A DNA stretch of 64,000 bases from Candidatus Latescibacterota bacterium (GCA_022821275.1 JAJEDY010000091.1:1-64000); one strand, 5' to 3'; positions 7,990 through 17,570 are shown, counted from the stretch's first letter. The notes: generated from the sequence alone by a model not told the origin. Numbers and translations: made by a program.

Positions 7990-9765
7990 ATGTCAGAGTC
8001 GCTCGGCGACTGGAAACGCACGCACAATTGCGGCGAATTGCGCATCGAAAATGTAGGCGAAGAAGTCTGCCTGATGGGTTGGGTTGGCAAAAGACGCGAC
8101 CACGGAGGCGTCATATTTGTCGATTTGCGCGACCGCTACGGCATCACCCAGGTGGTCTTTCGTCCCGATCTCGAAGCAGAAACACACGCCATTGCCGAAA
8201 AAATTCGCAACGAATTTGTCCTCGCTATAAAAGGCAGAGTTGAACCGCGCCCAGAAGGCATGACAAATCCCAAACTGCCCACCGGTGCCATCGACATCGA
8301 ATGTTCAGATCTGCGTCTTCTCAACGAAGCGGACACCCCGCCATTTGCCATAGAACCCGACATTGACGTCAACGAAGAACTGCGCCTGCGCTATCGCTAC
8401 CTCGACCTGCGCCGCCCCGACATGCAACAAGCCCTGTTCCTGAGACATAATGCCGCACAGGAGACGCGCAAATATTTAATCACTCAGGGCTTTCTCGAAA
8501 TCGAAACGCCCTTTCTCATGAAAAGTACACCCGAAGGTGCGAGAGATTACCTCGTCCCCTCTCGCGTTCAAATGGGCAACTTCTATGCCCTGCCCCAATC
8601 GCCTCAAACCTACAAGCAGTTGCTCATGATCGCCGGCTATGATCGCTACTTTCAAATCGTGCGCTGCTTCCGCGATGAAGACTTGCGGGGCGACCGCCAG
8701 CCCGAGTTTACCCAAATTGACATAGAAATGGCATTTGTCACAGAAACCGATGTCATGCAACTCGCAGAAGGGCTTACGCGGCACCTGTTTGAGCATGTCA
8801 TAGGCTTTGATATCCCCTCTCCCATACCACAAATGACCTATCGCGAGGCGATTGACCGCTTTGGAACTGATCGTCCGGATACGCGCTTCGGCCTCGAAAT
8901 CGTCGATATTGCAAAAGCAGCTCTCGCTTCAGAATTCCGGGTCTTTAAATCCGTAATCGATTCCGGTGGACAAGTTCGCGCCATTAATGCCAAAGGATGT
9001 GCAAACTACTCGCGCAAACAAATCGACGACCTCACGGCTTTTGTTGCACAACACGGTGCTAAGGGACTCGCCTGGATAAAAGTGACAGACCAGGGGCTTG
9101 AATCATCAATTGTCAAGTTCTTTCCCGATCAGGCCCAACAAATGCTCAGAGAATTACTCGACGCACAGACGGGAGACCTGCTTTTATTTGTCGCTGATCA
9201 ACCCGCAGTTGTGGCGAACGCACTGGGCAATCTGCGCTTAGAACTCGCGCGGCAACAAGACCTTATGACGACCAGTGACTTTGGTTTTTTATGGGTGACG
9301 CAGTTCCCCCTCCTCGAATTTGATGACGTCGAAAAACGCTATGTGGCCTGTCACCATCCCTTTACTTCCCCCCTGGAAGCGGACCTCGATGAGCTTGAAA
9401 CAGCCCCGGGCGATGTTCGCGCCAGAGCTTATGATCTCGTTCTCAACGGCAATGAAATTGCTGGCGGAAGTATTCGTATCCACAATAGAGAAATCCAGGA
9501 GCGCGTGTTTCGCATGTTGGGGATATCCGAAAGCGAGTCGCGGGAAAAATTCGGCTTCTTACTCGATGCCTTTCGATACGGCGCGCCTCCCCATGGTGGT
9601 ATCGCGTTTGGATACGACCGCCTAATTGCCCTCCTGGCTGGCAAAACATTTATCCGAGACGTCATTCCATTCCCAAAAACCAATACAGCAGCATCGCTCA
9701 TGGATGGGGCACCATCTATAGTAGATCCCGTCCAACTCCGCGAACTCGGCCTGCGATTATTGTAA
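7990..9765 (+). CDS. aspS: Aspartyl-tRNA synthetase
   Basis: Class II synthetase of 591 aa, standard for the bacterial type that carries the extra GAD insertion. The N-terminal OB-fold anticodon-binding domain includes GWVGKRRDHGGVIFVDLRD. Motif 2 is RCFRDEDLRGDRQPEFTQ and motif 3 is HGGIAFGYDRLIALL. An AGGAG (7980-7984) precedes the ATG by 5 bases. Co-transcribed with hisS. Whether it is discriminating (Asp only) or non-discriminating (Asp/Asn) cannot be settled here. No asnS or gatCAB is in the window. Confidence 0.98.
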   Translation: MSESLGDWKRTHNCGELRIENVGEEVCLMGWVGKRRDHGGVIFVDLRDRYGITQVVFRPDLEAETHAIAEKIRNEFVLAIKGRVEPRPEGMTNPKLPTGAIDIECSDLRLLNEADTPPFAIEPDIDVNEELRLRYRYLDLRRPDMQQALFLRHNAAQETRKYLITQGFLEIETPFLMKSTPEGARDYLVPSRVQMGNFYALPQSPQTYKQLLMIAGYDRYFQIVRCFRDEDLRGDRQPEFTQIDIEMAFVTETDVMQLAEGLTRHLFEHVIGFDIPSPIPQMTYREAIDRFGTDRPDTRFGLEIVDIAKAALASEFRVFKSVIDSGGQVRAINAKGCANYSRKQIDDLTAFVAQHGAKGLAWIKVTDQGLESSIVKFFPDQAQQMLRELLDAQTGDLLLFVADQPAVVANALGNLRLELARQQDLMTTSDFGFLWVTQFPLLEFDDVEKRYVACHHPFTSPLEADLDELETAPGDVRARAYDLVLNGNEIAGGSIRIHNREIQERVFRMLGISESESREKFGFLLDAFRYGAPPHGGIAFGYDRLIALLAGKTFIRDVIPFPKTNTAASLMDGAPSIVDPVQLRELGLRLL

Positions 9766-9921
9766 TCACAACGGACTGCAATGCATCCAAAACTTTTTCT
9801 TGACTTTCTGTATCTTATGTAGTACTTTGTCTAAAAGTCTTGATGTTAGAATTTTTAACTTTGTTTTAAGTCCTGATAATTCAAATATTTACAGCAACCA
9901 TTCTGGGGAGGCAGTCGGCTT
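9766..9921 (+). promoter_or_regulatory. Upstream region of lipoprotein/LysM operon, weak promoter candidate
   Basis: AT-rich spacer. TTGACT (9800-9805) with TACTTT 17 bases later (9823-9828) is a possible but weak promoter. No terminator is evident after aspS. A GGGAGG at 9906-9911 serves as the ribosome-binding site for the next gene. Confidence 0.3.
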
Positions 9922-10167
9922 ATGAGACGACTCAAAAAAGCGGCAGGTTGTGGACTGTTACTGGTTATGTTATCTGGATGTTGCACGCCAATGGCCTCAA
10001 GATCGCAACTCCAAATGCTCGAAGAAACGCGTAAAGCTGCCGAATCGGCTGAATCCGACCTCGCAGCCTGTAAGCAACACCGGGCCGAGTTGGAACGCCA
10101 GTTGGCACAAAAAAAACAGGTTCTGGCCGAGTGGCAAAATATCTTAAGTCAGTGCAACAGATCTTGA
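9922..10167 (+). CDS. Small coiled-coil lipoprotein
   Basis: 81 aa. The N-terminal lipoprotein signal ends in the lipobox LSGC (residues 17-20), so Cys20 is the probable lipidated residue, followed by a second Cys. The mature part is one charged heptad-like helix (about residues 32-75, EETRKAAESAESDLAACK, then an ELERQLAQKK stretch), resembling small periplasmic coiled-coil lipoproteins. Cysteines near 52 and 78 are notable in a helix. It lies 40 bases before the LysM protein gene, which also has a coiled coil, so an interacting envelope pair is plausible. No specific family is recognised. Confidence 0.8.
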   Translation: MRRLKKAAGCGLLLVMLSGCCTPMASRSQLQMLEETRKAAESAESDLAACKQHRAELERQLAQKKQVLAEWQNILSQCNRS

Positions 10168-10207
10168 GCCAATAATTTTCTTATGGTGTGGGAAAGGAGT
10201 TGTTCGG

Positions 10208-11050
10208 ATGACAGGTATGAAACGTTTCGGATTTTTTCTCATTTGTTGTGCAGTTGCCCTTTTTGTTTTTCCTCAAAAGGGAATTGCCCAGATGGAAATG
10301 ACCTATGACGAATACAGGATGAAACTTACAGAACAAGAGCAACGGCTTGCAGAACTTAAACAGGCTCTGCTTGAATGCCAAACTGCATCTAATGACCTTT
10401 CTAATCAGATTTCAAGCCTGGATGGCCAGATTAGTCAAATCAAACAGCAAGTTTATGAACTTGTTGAATCCGATGAAGCAGGGGTCAACGAATACATGCA
10501 AGAACTCGGTCGCATTGAAGGTCGCCTTATGGGCTTGCGCAGCCTGGCAAAAGATGCCCTTTTTGAAGTTCGAGATGAAATTGATCAAATAGAAGCCCGC
10601 GTATCAGAGCTTAAAACGGACAAAAGATCTTGTTTCCCAGCTGCACAGGCAAAACTGGCCAGTATTGATCAATTACTCGAGCAAGTTAAAGCGCGAATGC
10701 CTCGCAAACGCATTCGACAATATTCCGTTGTCAGAGGTGATAATCTCTGGAAAATCGCCAAAAAAGACGATATTTATGGCGATCCTTATCTCTGGCCTCG
10801 TATCTATGTTGAAAACCGGGATAAAATTAAACATCCCGATATAATTTATCCCAAATGGGTTCTCAACGTTCCTTTTGGCGTCGATATCAATCAACATCTC
10901 GTGATGAGTGGTGAAAATCTCTCGTCCATCGCGGGCAAAGTGTACAATGATGTCACCAAATGGAATCGGATCTATCAGGCCAACAAAACACAGATATTTG
11001 ATCCGAGCATGATTTTCCCAGCTCAAGTATTCGATATTCCGGCAAACTGA
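10208..11050 (+). CDS. Secreted LysM protein with coiled-coil region
   Basis: 280 aa. Signal peptide residues 1-27 (cleavage after GIAQ). A long coiled coil follows at about 35-165, with many Glu, Gln and Leu. Two LysM-type peptidoglycan-binding modules form the C-terminus: the first starts at YSVVRGDNLWKIAKK (about 176) and includes YGDPYLWPRIYVENRD; the second starts at HLVMSGENLSSIAGK (about 235) and ends in the sequence PAQVFDIP. AAGGAG lies 8 bases before the start. It probably forms an operon with the lipoprotein upstream and ends at a strong terminator. Likely an envelope scaffold or wall-associated protein; no catalytic domain is present. Confidence 0.88.
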   Translation: MTGMKRFGFFLICCAVALFVFPQKGIAQMEMTYDEYRMKLTEQEQRLAELKQALLECQTASNDLSNQISSLDGQISQIKQQVYELVESDEAGVNEYMQELGRIEGRLMGLRSLAKDALFEVRDEIDQIEARVSELKTDKRSCFPAAQAKLASIDQLLEQVKARMPRKRIRQYSVVRGDNLWKIAKKDDIYGDPYLWPRIYVENRDKIKHPDIIYPKWVLNVPFGVDINQHLVMSGENLSSIAGKVYNDVTKWNRIYQANKTQIFDPSMIFPAQVFDIPAN

Positions 11051-11132
11051 CCTCAACCTTTTCGATCCCAGAATTTGGATCTTTCATAAATACAATGGAA
11101 GGTTCATCTATCAATCTCTAACTCTAAAATAG

Positions 11133-11180
11133 AACTCTCATTCCCGTAGTCTGTTTGGGAATGAGAGTTTTCTTTTTTCA
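11133..11180 (+). terminator. Rho-independent terminator after LysM gene
   Basis: Perfect 13-bp stem: AACTCTCATTCCC (11133-11145) pairs with GGGAATGAGAGTT (11157-11169) across an 11-base loop, followed by a T-rich run (TTCTTTTTT). It lies only about 13 bases before the GTG start of ybeZ, so ybeZ must have its own promoter or read-through. Confidence 0.85.
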
Positions 11181-11192
11181 ATACTTCAAATC

Positions 11193-12176
11193 GTGGAAAA
11201 TAGAGAACTCTCCCATAGATTATCTTTGCGCGACGTTGACCTCTTATCGTTATACGGTCACAACGATGCAAATTTGCTCGCTCTTGAAGACCGCTATGGC
11301 GTGCGTTTGACCGCCCGTGGAGATCAGCTGAATGTCCAGGGACCGCAACACAAAGTTCAACGCGTCTCTGGTCTATTAGAAGAAATGATTTCATGCCTTC
11401 GGCGCGGCGATCAATTTGATCCTTTGCACCTGCTTGCGCCACCGTCAGAAAATAGCGAATCTGAAATTGGCGAATACGCAAAACCCGTTCTTTCAACACC
11501 CAAAATCCTCATTCGCCCCCGTTCGCAGACTCAGGTTGCTTACTCTGCCGCTATAGAAAACCACGATATTGTTTTTGGTATTGGGCCTGCGGGCACGGGC
11601 AAAACTTATCTGGCGGTCGCAGCGGCTGTTGCCGCACTAAAAAGCAAACACATCTCCAGAATTATCCTGACGCGGCCAGCCGTAGAAGCAGGCGAAACCC
11701 TGGGATTTCTTCCGGGAGATATACAGGATAAAGTCGATCCCTATTTGCGTCCACTCTACGATGCACTGCGCGACATGCTATCCGATACACAATTGCAACA
11801 CCTTATGGAGATGCACACACTTGAAATTGCACCGCTTGCATTCATGAGAGGACGCACCCTGAATAACGCATTTGTCATTCTCGACGAGGCGCAGAATACC
11901 ACCGTCAACCAGATGAAGATGTTTCTCACCCGCCTCGGCAATAATGCCAAAGCCGTCATTACGGGTGATATAACACAAATAGACCTGCCACCCGGTATTC
12001 AGTCTGGACTTATACACGTCCAACACATCCTGTCTCATATAGAAGCCATAAAATTTGTCAGTTTTTCTGAGAGAGATGTTGTACGACACCCACTGGTTCA
12101 AAAGATTATAACAGCTTACGAACAAAACGATCATTCCCAGGAACCAGATGAAGAAGAGGCGCTGCCAAAGCCATGA
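11193..12176 (+). CDS. ybeZ: PhoH-like ATPase (YbeZ)
   Basis: 327 aa PhoH-family P-loop protein. An N-terminal KH-like/PhoH-associated region (about 1-90) precedes the ATPase domain with Walker A GIGPAGTGKT (about residues 130-139) and Walker B FVILDEAQNT (about 228-237). Family members are linked to RNA metabolism and ribosome maturation together with YbeY, which is encoded two genes downstream. The start is a GTG directly after the upstream terminator with no obvious Shine-Dalgarno; no better in-frame start exists. Its stop overlaps the next gene start (ATGA). The C-terminus is acidic. Confidence 0.94.
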   Translation: MENRELSHRLSLRDVDLLSLYGHNDANLLALEDRYGVRLTARGDQLNVQGPQHKVQRVSGLLEEMISCLRRGDQFDPLHLLAPPSENSESEIGEYAKPVLSTPKILIRPRSQTQVAYSAAIENHDIVFGIGPAGTGKTYLAVAAAVAALKSKHISRIILTRPAVEAGETLGFLPGDIQDKVDPYLRPLYDALRDMLSDTQLQHLMEMHTLEIAPLAFMRGRTLNNAFVILDEAQNTTVNQMKMFLTRLGNNAKAVITGDITQIDLPPGIQSGLIHVQHILSHIEAIKFVSFSERDVVRHPLVQKIITAYEQNDHSQEPDEEEALPKP

Positions 12177-14428
12177 TGTTCTTTAGAAAACGCCAACGCG
12201 ACCGCACGCGACCGACGAGACAACAGTGGAAACAGCGCGGAAGGCAAGCCTTTCGCATTGTGTTGATGCTCGTCCTCTTAGGCGCACTAACCCTCTTATT
12301 TCCCACGCAACAGCATTACGAGTACAGTGCCTTCCGCGAGGGTGCGATTGCGCCCAATGAGGTCATTGCATCTGTATCATTCAGCGTGTACAAAAGCGAG
12401 GAGGCATACCAGGATGAAGTTGCAGAAGCCCGTCGCCAGATTTTGCCGGTTTTGCGCTATGATAGCACGGTGCAGCAAAACAAACTGAATGCATTCAAAA
12501 CATTTCTAAACGAAATAAAAAAACACGCGGGATCCGGGTTAGACGAATCGCTTCTACAAGCGCTACGGCTTTCACACCCGGAGATTGGTCCCCTATCTGA
12601 ATCCACCCTGAAACATCTCATACCCGTATCTCGGAGGCGATTACCCAGTCGCAATAGATTGACCTCTACAATCGAGAAGATCCTTCAAAACACTTACCAG
12701 AATGGGATTCTCGACCAGGAAATAAATACCGTCGAAGAAGGGTATGAAGAAGTTATACTTCTGAAAAATGAAGCAGAAAGCCGAATTGGCGTTGATGAAC
12801 TCGTCGATATAGAAAATTTTAACTCGGGGATCCAACAAACCATAGAACAACAATTGCCAAAGGCAAGCACGATGGAAATGAGAGCGGGTAGTGAGCTGAT
12901 CCTCGCCTATCTATCCCCCAATATTGCCTATGACGCTACAGAAACGCAGAGACGCAGAGATGAAGCCGCCAGCAATGTCTCACGCGAAAAAGGCGGAAGC
13001 GTTCTCCAGGGCGAGCGCATTATTGACAAACACGACCGTATAACATCTGACGACATAGATAAACTCAGGTCACTGGCCGAACATATCAACCAACGTCGCC
13101 AGCAAGACCCATTTATCTACTTCATTCAACGAGGTGCTGGGCTATCACTTTGCGCGTTGACACTTATAATATTTTTTGTTTTTCTAAAATTTTATCGTCC
13201 TGATCTTTATCGCCCCTCCAAAAACATCGTAATGTTTGGCATCATTATTTTAATCCCGACTGCCCTGGCCGATTACGCCGCGCAAAGCCAGGCCATATCG
13301 CCTTTTATCATTCCCGTTGCACTATCTGCAATGCTGGCAACCGTGCTCTTTGATGCCGTCGTCGGCATAGTAATTACCCTTGTCGTTACAACGCTTTGTG
13401 CCAGCATTCTCGGCGAACTCCAATACGGGATCATCTTTCTCACCACAGGCATTATTGGCGCATTTTCCGTACATCAGGTGCGCCATCGCAGAGATTTTTA
13501 CCGCCCGGGCCTGTATTTGATTGCCGCTTATGCTCTGACAATTACCTCTACAGTTGGGCTGCTTTTTCCCTATGACAATACCGCCGAATTTCTCACGGAA
13601 ATACGTGAAGATTTATTCTGGGGCATTGTGTCTGCCTGCGGTTCCTTAATCCTCACCATTGGATTACTGCCCGTATTCGAAAGTGTTTTCAATGTCGTAA
13701 CATCGATGACATTGCTCGAATTGGCGGACTTAAACCGCCCGCTGTTGCGCAATTTGGCCCTTCGCGCGCCTGGCACCTTTAGTCACAGCATAAACATGGC
13801 CAATATCTCGGAAGAAGCCGCGGTCGCAATAGGCGCAGACCCCTTGCTCGCGCGCGTGGGGTGTTATTACCACGATATTGGAAAAATGAGACGTCCGCAC
13901 TATTTTATAGAAAATCAGCACGGCGTGAATCCTCACGACGAATTGCAACCTCAAATAAGTGCCCTGATTCTCATCTCTCATGTCAGGGACGGGATCGAAT
14001 TGGCGCAAGAAGAAGGGCTTCCTCCGGCAATCATCGATCTCATCCCACAGCACCATGGGACTTCAGAAATGACTTCGTTTAAGCACCAGGCACAACTCAT
14101 AGACGAGCAGGCAGTCCGCGATGCAGACTTTCACTATCCCGGTCCCAAACCCCAGACCAAAGAAGCGGGTATTATCAACCTCGCAGACGCTGTTGAATCT
14201 GCGACGCGATCTTTGCCCAACAATGATCCAGACGAGATTAAAAAGCTCGTCCAAACAATTGTCAAAGGTCGTTATGATGCTGGAGAACTGGATGAATGCG
14301 ATCTTACATTGCGCGACCTGACCAGAATCCAGGAAGCCTTTTTGCCCGTCTTGCAGGCTACGCACCACCCTCGAATACCCTATCCATGGCAAGTGCAACA
14401 ACAAGAACACCAGGCCGCGAGCGGATGA
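12173..14428 (+). CDS. pgpH: 7TM receptor-HD phosphodiesterase (PgpH/YqfF family)
   Basis: 751 aa membrane protein. One N-terminal TM helix (about 28-45) is followed by a large extracytoplasmic 7TMR-HDED region (about 50-315), seven TM helices (about 318-510) and a cytoplasmic HD domain with YYHDIGKM (about residue 565) and later HHGT. Characterised PgpH proteins hydrolyse cyclic di-AMP to pApA; the same is inferred here. Genomic order phoH-like, HD protein, ybeY matches the conserved Firmicute and green-sulfur-bacterial cluster. The start codon overlaps the ybeZ stop by 4 bases and its own stop overlaps the ybeY start. Confidence 0.93.
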   Translation: MMFFRKRQRDRTRPTRQQWKQRGRQAFRIVLMLVLLGALTLLFPTQQHYEYSAFREGAIAPNEVIASVSFSVYKSEEAYQDEVAEARRQILPVLRYDSTVQQNKLNAFKTFLNEIKKHAGSGLDESLLQALRLSHPEIGPLSESTLKHLIPVSRRRLPSRNRLTSTIEKILQNTYQNGILDQEINTVEEGYEEVILLKNEAESRIGVDELVDIENFNSGIQQTIEQQLPKASTMEMRAGSELILAYLSPNIAYDATETQRRRDEAASNVSREKGGSVLQGERIIDKHDRITSDDIDKLRSLAEHINQRRQQDPFIYFIQRGAGLSLCALTLIIFFVFLKFYRPDLYRPSKNIVMFGIIILIPTALADYAAQSQAISPFIIPVALSAMLATVLFDAVVGIVITLVVTTLCASILGELQYGIIFLTTGIIGAFSVHQVRHRRDFYRPGLYLIAAYALTITSTVGLLFPYDNTAEFLTEIREDLFWGIVSACGSLILTIGLLPVFESVFNVVTSMTLLELADLNRPLLRNLALRAPGTFSHSINMANISEEAAVAIGADPLLARVGCYYHDIGKMRRPHYFIENQHGVNPHDELQPQISALILISHVRDGIELAQEEGLPPAIIDLIPQHHGTSEMTSFKHQAQLIDEQAVRDADFHYPGPKPQTKEAGIINLADAVESATRSLPNNDPDEIKKLVQTIVKGRYDAGELDECDLTLRDLTRIQEAFLPVLQATHHPRIPYPWQVQQQEHQAASG

Positions 14429-14850
14429 AGACACTTGAAATTACAACTTTGGTCGATGTGTGCGGTCTGAATATCCCCAGCTTAGAAGCTGTAGTAAAAC
14501 AACTGCTTTCAGACAACGAGGTGCATCTTCCCATTTCGTGCGTTTTAACCCATGACGCCCATATCCAACAGCTCAACAAAAAATATCGGAACATAGACAA
14601 AACGACCGATGTTCTTTCATTTGAGCTTTCCGATGCGATCCATCCAGAGGCGCATTATTGTGGAGAGATATACATTTCAGTAGATCGCGCGCGACAGCAA
14701 GCAAAAGCACATAACCGATCCCTACAGGCGGAAATAACACACCTGACAGTGCATGGGACCCTGCATTTGCTGGGATTTGAACACGATACCTCCGAGGGGT
14801 ACACGCAAATGCAAAACGAAGAAAACAAATACCTGACGCTGATAGAATAG
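14425..14850 (+). CDS. ybeY: Endoribonuclease YbeY
   Basis: 141 aa, normal length. The C-terminal metal-binding motif HGTLHLLGFEHD matches the family H-x3-H-x5-H signature. YbeY takes part in 16S rRNA 3' end maturation and ribosome quality control. The open frame extends upstream to 14296, but that part lies inside the HD gene in another frame. The ATG at 14425, overlapping the upstream TGA as ATGA, gives the family-typical N-terminus (MKTLEITT), so translational coupling is likely. Partner PhoH-like YbeZ is two genes upstream. Confidence 0.96.
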   Translation: MKTLEITTLVDVCGLNIPSLEAVVKQLLSDNEVHLPISCVLTHDAHIQQLNKKYRNIDKTTDVLSFELSDAIHPEAHYCGEIYISVDRARQQAKAHNRSLQAEITHLTVHGTLHLLGFEHDTSEGYTQMQNEENKYLTLIE

Positions 14851-14886
14851 CCTCTTGCCATAAACAATCATTACCGCGGAAGGAGC

Positions 14887-16203
14887 GTGATTTTTTTGGA
14901 CGATCCTTGGCCAGCAATCTTTATAACCATCGCTTCTATTGTCCTGACAGCAGCATTCTCCAGGCTCGGCGCCATTGGTGTTTCGCGCACAACCCTCGAA
15001 CGCCTGCACGAAGAGAAAATAGCACGCGCAGGACTCTACCTCTGGCTCTATCGCTCCCGTGATTTTGTCTCACTAATGGTTTTGCTCGGGCAGACAATCG
15101 CCATATCCATAGGTGCGCTGGCACTGCTATCCATTCTTTTTCAAATGCTCAAACCGGGATTCTGGCTGTATCCCGTCGCAGCATTGCTCATCTCGCTTTA
15201 TGTATTTATCGCCCTGATCATTCGCAGCATCGTCCCCCCCTACCGAAGAGAAGAAGGGTCAGACCGCCCGTTGCCCTTTTTGCCGATATGCTTTTTGCCC
15301 CTTTACTTTCTTCTCGTCATTCCCACACTTTTGTTGCAAAAGGCGCAAACAATTTTCTTGAGCGAAGACGATAGCAAAACACTAAAAGAAGAAGAGTTGC
15401 GGAGTATCGTCGAATCCGAGACAGAAGAAGGCACAATCGAAGCAGAAGAAAGAGAAATGATCGAGGGCATCTTTGAATTTGACGAAACAACGGTCAAAGA
15501 GGTGATGATCCCGCGCATCGATATGATTTCTGCTGAGATAACGGCCACGCCCAAAGAGCTTCTCGAGTTGATTCAAAAATCATGGCACTCGCGAATCCCT
15601 ATTCATGAAGAACGAATCGACAACATTAAAGGCGTCGTTTATGTCAAAGATATTTTGCTCAATCTGGCGACCAATCAGCCGTGGTCTATCCCGGAGATCA
15701 TGCGTGCGCCATACTTTGTGCCAGAAAATAAGACACTCGCCGAATTAATGGCCGAATTTAAGCGCGAAAAAGTACACATGGCAATTGTCGTCGGAGAATA
15801 TGGCGGCACGTCTGGCCTCATCACAATGGAAGATATTATCGAAGAAATCGTCGGCGAAATTCAAGACGAATACGACGATGAGGAACCGCTTTTTGAATGG
15901 CATAAGGAGGGCAAAATACTCGTCGCAGATGCGCGCATTGACATCGAAGACCTCAATGTCGTGCTCAACGTCGAACTGCCACAAAACGGTTATGAAACGC
16001 TCGGTGGATTTATATACAACGTGCTTGGACACGTACCTCAGGTAGATGAAACGTTAGAACACGGAAATCTATTGATTGAAATCCGCGAAGTCGTTGGACA
16101 GCGCATTACACAGGTAAAAATTACCAAACGTGAAGAGCCTTTACAGGACGGGCCAAAACGCGACGAAGAGATACAAATGCAAAATGACAAACCCCAGAAA
16201 TAG
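14887..16203 (+). CDS. CNNM/CorC-type transporter-associated protein (DUF21-CBS-CorC_HlyC)
   Basis: 438 aa. An N-terminal DUF21 membrane domain with about four TM segments (residues 5-155) is followed by a CBS pair (about 195-325; VMIPRIDMISAE, then MEDIIEEIVGEI) and a C-terminal CorC_HlyC domain (about 335-425). Relatives are implicated in magnesium/cobalt homeostasis; older databases call them hemolysin-like. The GTG at 14887 is only 1 base after the GGAAGGAG box, so the in-frame TTG at 14896, 10 bases downstream of that box, may be the real start. It follows ybeY by 36 bases, the usual neighbourhood for this family. Confidence 0.93.
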   Translation: MIFLDDPWPAIFITIASIVLTAAFSRLGAIGVSRTTLERLHEEKIARAGLYLWLYRSRDFVSLMVLLGQTIAISIGALALLSILFQMLKPGFWLYPVAALLISLYVFIALIIRSIVPPYRREEGSDRPLPFLPICFLPLYFLLVIPTLLLQKAQTIFLSEDDSKTLKEEELRSIVESETEEGTIEAEEREMIEGIFEFDETTVKEVMIPRIDMISAEITATPKELLELIQKSWHSRIPIHEERIDNIKGVVYVKDILLNLATNQPWSIPEIMRAPYFVPENKTLAELMAEFKREKVHMAIVVGEYGGTSGLITMEDIIEEIVGEIQDEYDDEEPLFEWHKEGKILVADARIDIEDLNVVLNVELPQNGYETLGGFIYNVLGHVPQVDETLEHGNLLIEIREVVGQRITQVKITKREEPLQDGPKRDEEIQMQNDKPQK

Positions 16204-16258
16204 CTTGACAATAACCCCAAAATCCCGTTCTTTTCTATTGCTTATCTGGACATAAGGT

Positions 16259-16335
<77 letters not shown>

Positions 16336-16342
16336 AAAAAAT

Positions 16343-16372
16343 AAGGGAACCGAAATTTTCGGTTCCCTTTTA
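16343..16372 (+). terminator. Rho-independent terminator after tRNA-fMet
   Basis: Stem AAGGGAACCGAA with TTCGGTTCCCTT around a minimal AT loop, followed by TTATTTG. It sits directly behind the tRNA. On the other strand the A-rich side gives a U run, so it could also serve the minus-strand XRE gene (bidirectional). Confidence 0.85.
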
Positions 16373-16393
16373 TTTGTTTTCATCTTGTCTTCA

Positions 16394-16771
16394 TCAGGCA
16401 TCGAGCAAGGATCGAAACGCAGCTTTGAAATTATGGGGTGCGCTCCGCCAGAGTTGAATTCCCTCAATAATATCATCGGTTTCTGATTTGAATATCGGCT
16501 GTAATACCTTCCTCAGTTCGGCGACCTGTATTGTCTTCTGGCTGGTATTTTGATCTGTCAACAAGTCTTCGACACTTCTGCCCAGCACATCTGCAATTTT
16601 TGCCAACACGGGAATTGACCCGCGTTGTTTGCCCTTTCGAATATCACTGTAATAGGGCGCACTAATCCCAACCATTTTGGCGATCTCCTGGCCCTGTAAA
16701 CCCGATTCGCGTTGCCAGCGCCGAATCTTCTCACCTGCTATATCCTTGTTATAAAGCTCTCGCCTCGTCAT
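16394..16771 (-). CDS. XRE-family helix-turn-helix regulator
   Basis: About 125 aa. The helix-turn-helix spans residues about 10-65 (RRWQRESGLQGQEIAKMVG, then APYYSDIRKGKQRGS), the classic Cro/C1 shape. The rest is a short, partly acidic C-terminal region with no recognised sensor domain. The frame is open to 16825, but the ATG at 16771 has AAAGGAG seven bases upstream and gives MTRRELYN, so it is preferred. The gene is 16 bases downstream of the methyltransferase on the same strand, so the two may be co-transcribed. Targets are unknown. Confidence 0.85.
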   Translation of the reverse strand: MTRRELYNKDIAGEKIRRWQRESGLQGQEIAKMVGISAPYYSDIRKGKQRGSIPVLAKIADVLGRSVEDLLTDQNTSQKTIQVAELRKVLQPIFKSETDDIIEGIQLWRSAPHNFKAAFRSLLDA

Positions 16772-16787
16772 GCACATACTCCTTTTT

Positions 16788-17570
16788 TTAGTGAGAATAC
16801 TTCTCCACCTCGACCAACCACGCAATATCGTTCAGATCGTGAAACACGATATCCTCGGCCCCAATGCCGCATGCACCCAGATTGGACAAAATGCTATCTC
16901 GCGTCCACCTTGCAGACCAAAAGCCCTCGGCAGTCGCCACAAATCGCGCCCCCAAAGGCGTCACAACGCGTTGCCCTGTATGCTCGTAGAAATCGACTTG
17001 CGCGGCCTCTGTTTTTGGCACATCCTTATACATAGTGAAAAATGCTGAACCACCGATTTTCAGAGCGCCATAAAAACGAGAAATCGTCTGAATAAACCGC
17101 GGATTGCGGTCGAGATACGCATCGGTGTACAATTTGAGATCATCGGATTTATCTCTGATATTGCCCGGGGTAAAATACAGACAGAAAACGAGGTCGTAAA
17201 ACGCTTCCTCTACCACAGCCTCGGCGGCATCGCCTATAAATATCTGTGCATTGTCAATGCGTTCTTGTTTCCACAGCGCGCGTGCCTCCTCAGCCATTTC
17301 GGGCGATATTTCAAAGCCGTGATACAAAAGACAGTGCGGCGAGAATAACACGGCGTGATAGCCATTACCACACCCGATATCCGCAATTTTGTATGGACCA
17401 TGCCGAAGCCGCTCGATGAGAATCTCGTCCTGCCTCTGCCGAGCCTCTCTAATCGGCTCGGGACAATAGGACGACTCAAGCGCGCGCTTGACGGCTTCAT
17501 TTTCAGATTCCAGCGATATATGGCTCACTATTTCCTCTTTGCCTCTCAAATTTGGTTTTTGCTTATTCAT
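16788..17570 (-). CDS. SAM-dependent methyltransferase, class I
   Basis: About 260 aa. SAM-binding motif I reads IADIGCGNGYHAVLF (about residues 60-74), then motif II region YHGFEISPEM, acidic loop IFIGDAAEAV and motif IV-like YDLVFCLYFTPGNI. No targeting sequence or membrane segment. The longer frame begins at a TTG (17594); the ATG at 17570 (MNKQKPNL) is more likely. Neither has a clear ribosome-binding site. Substrate class (small molecule, lipid or protein) cannot be told. Divergent from the outer-membrane protein gene across an AT-rich 250-base spacer. Confidence 0.85.
   Translation of the reverse strand: MNKQKPNLRGKEEIVSHISLESENEAVKRALESSYCPEPIREARQRQDEILIERLRHGPYKIADIGCGNGYHAVLFSPHCLLYHGFEISPEMAEEARALWKQERIDNAQIFIGDAAEAVVEEAFYDLVFCLYFTPGNIRDKSDDLKLYTDAYLDRNPRFIQTISRFYGALKIGGSAFFTMYKDVPKTEAAQVDFYEHTGQRVVTPLGARFVATAEGFWSARWTRDSILSNLGACGIGAEDIVFHDLNDIAWLVEVEKYSH

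Noticed and set aside
14296-14424. N-terminal extension of YbeY
   Set aside because: Overlaps the HD gene in a different frame and has no YbeY similarity; the ATGA-coupled ATG at 14425 fits the family.
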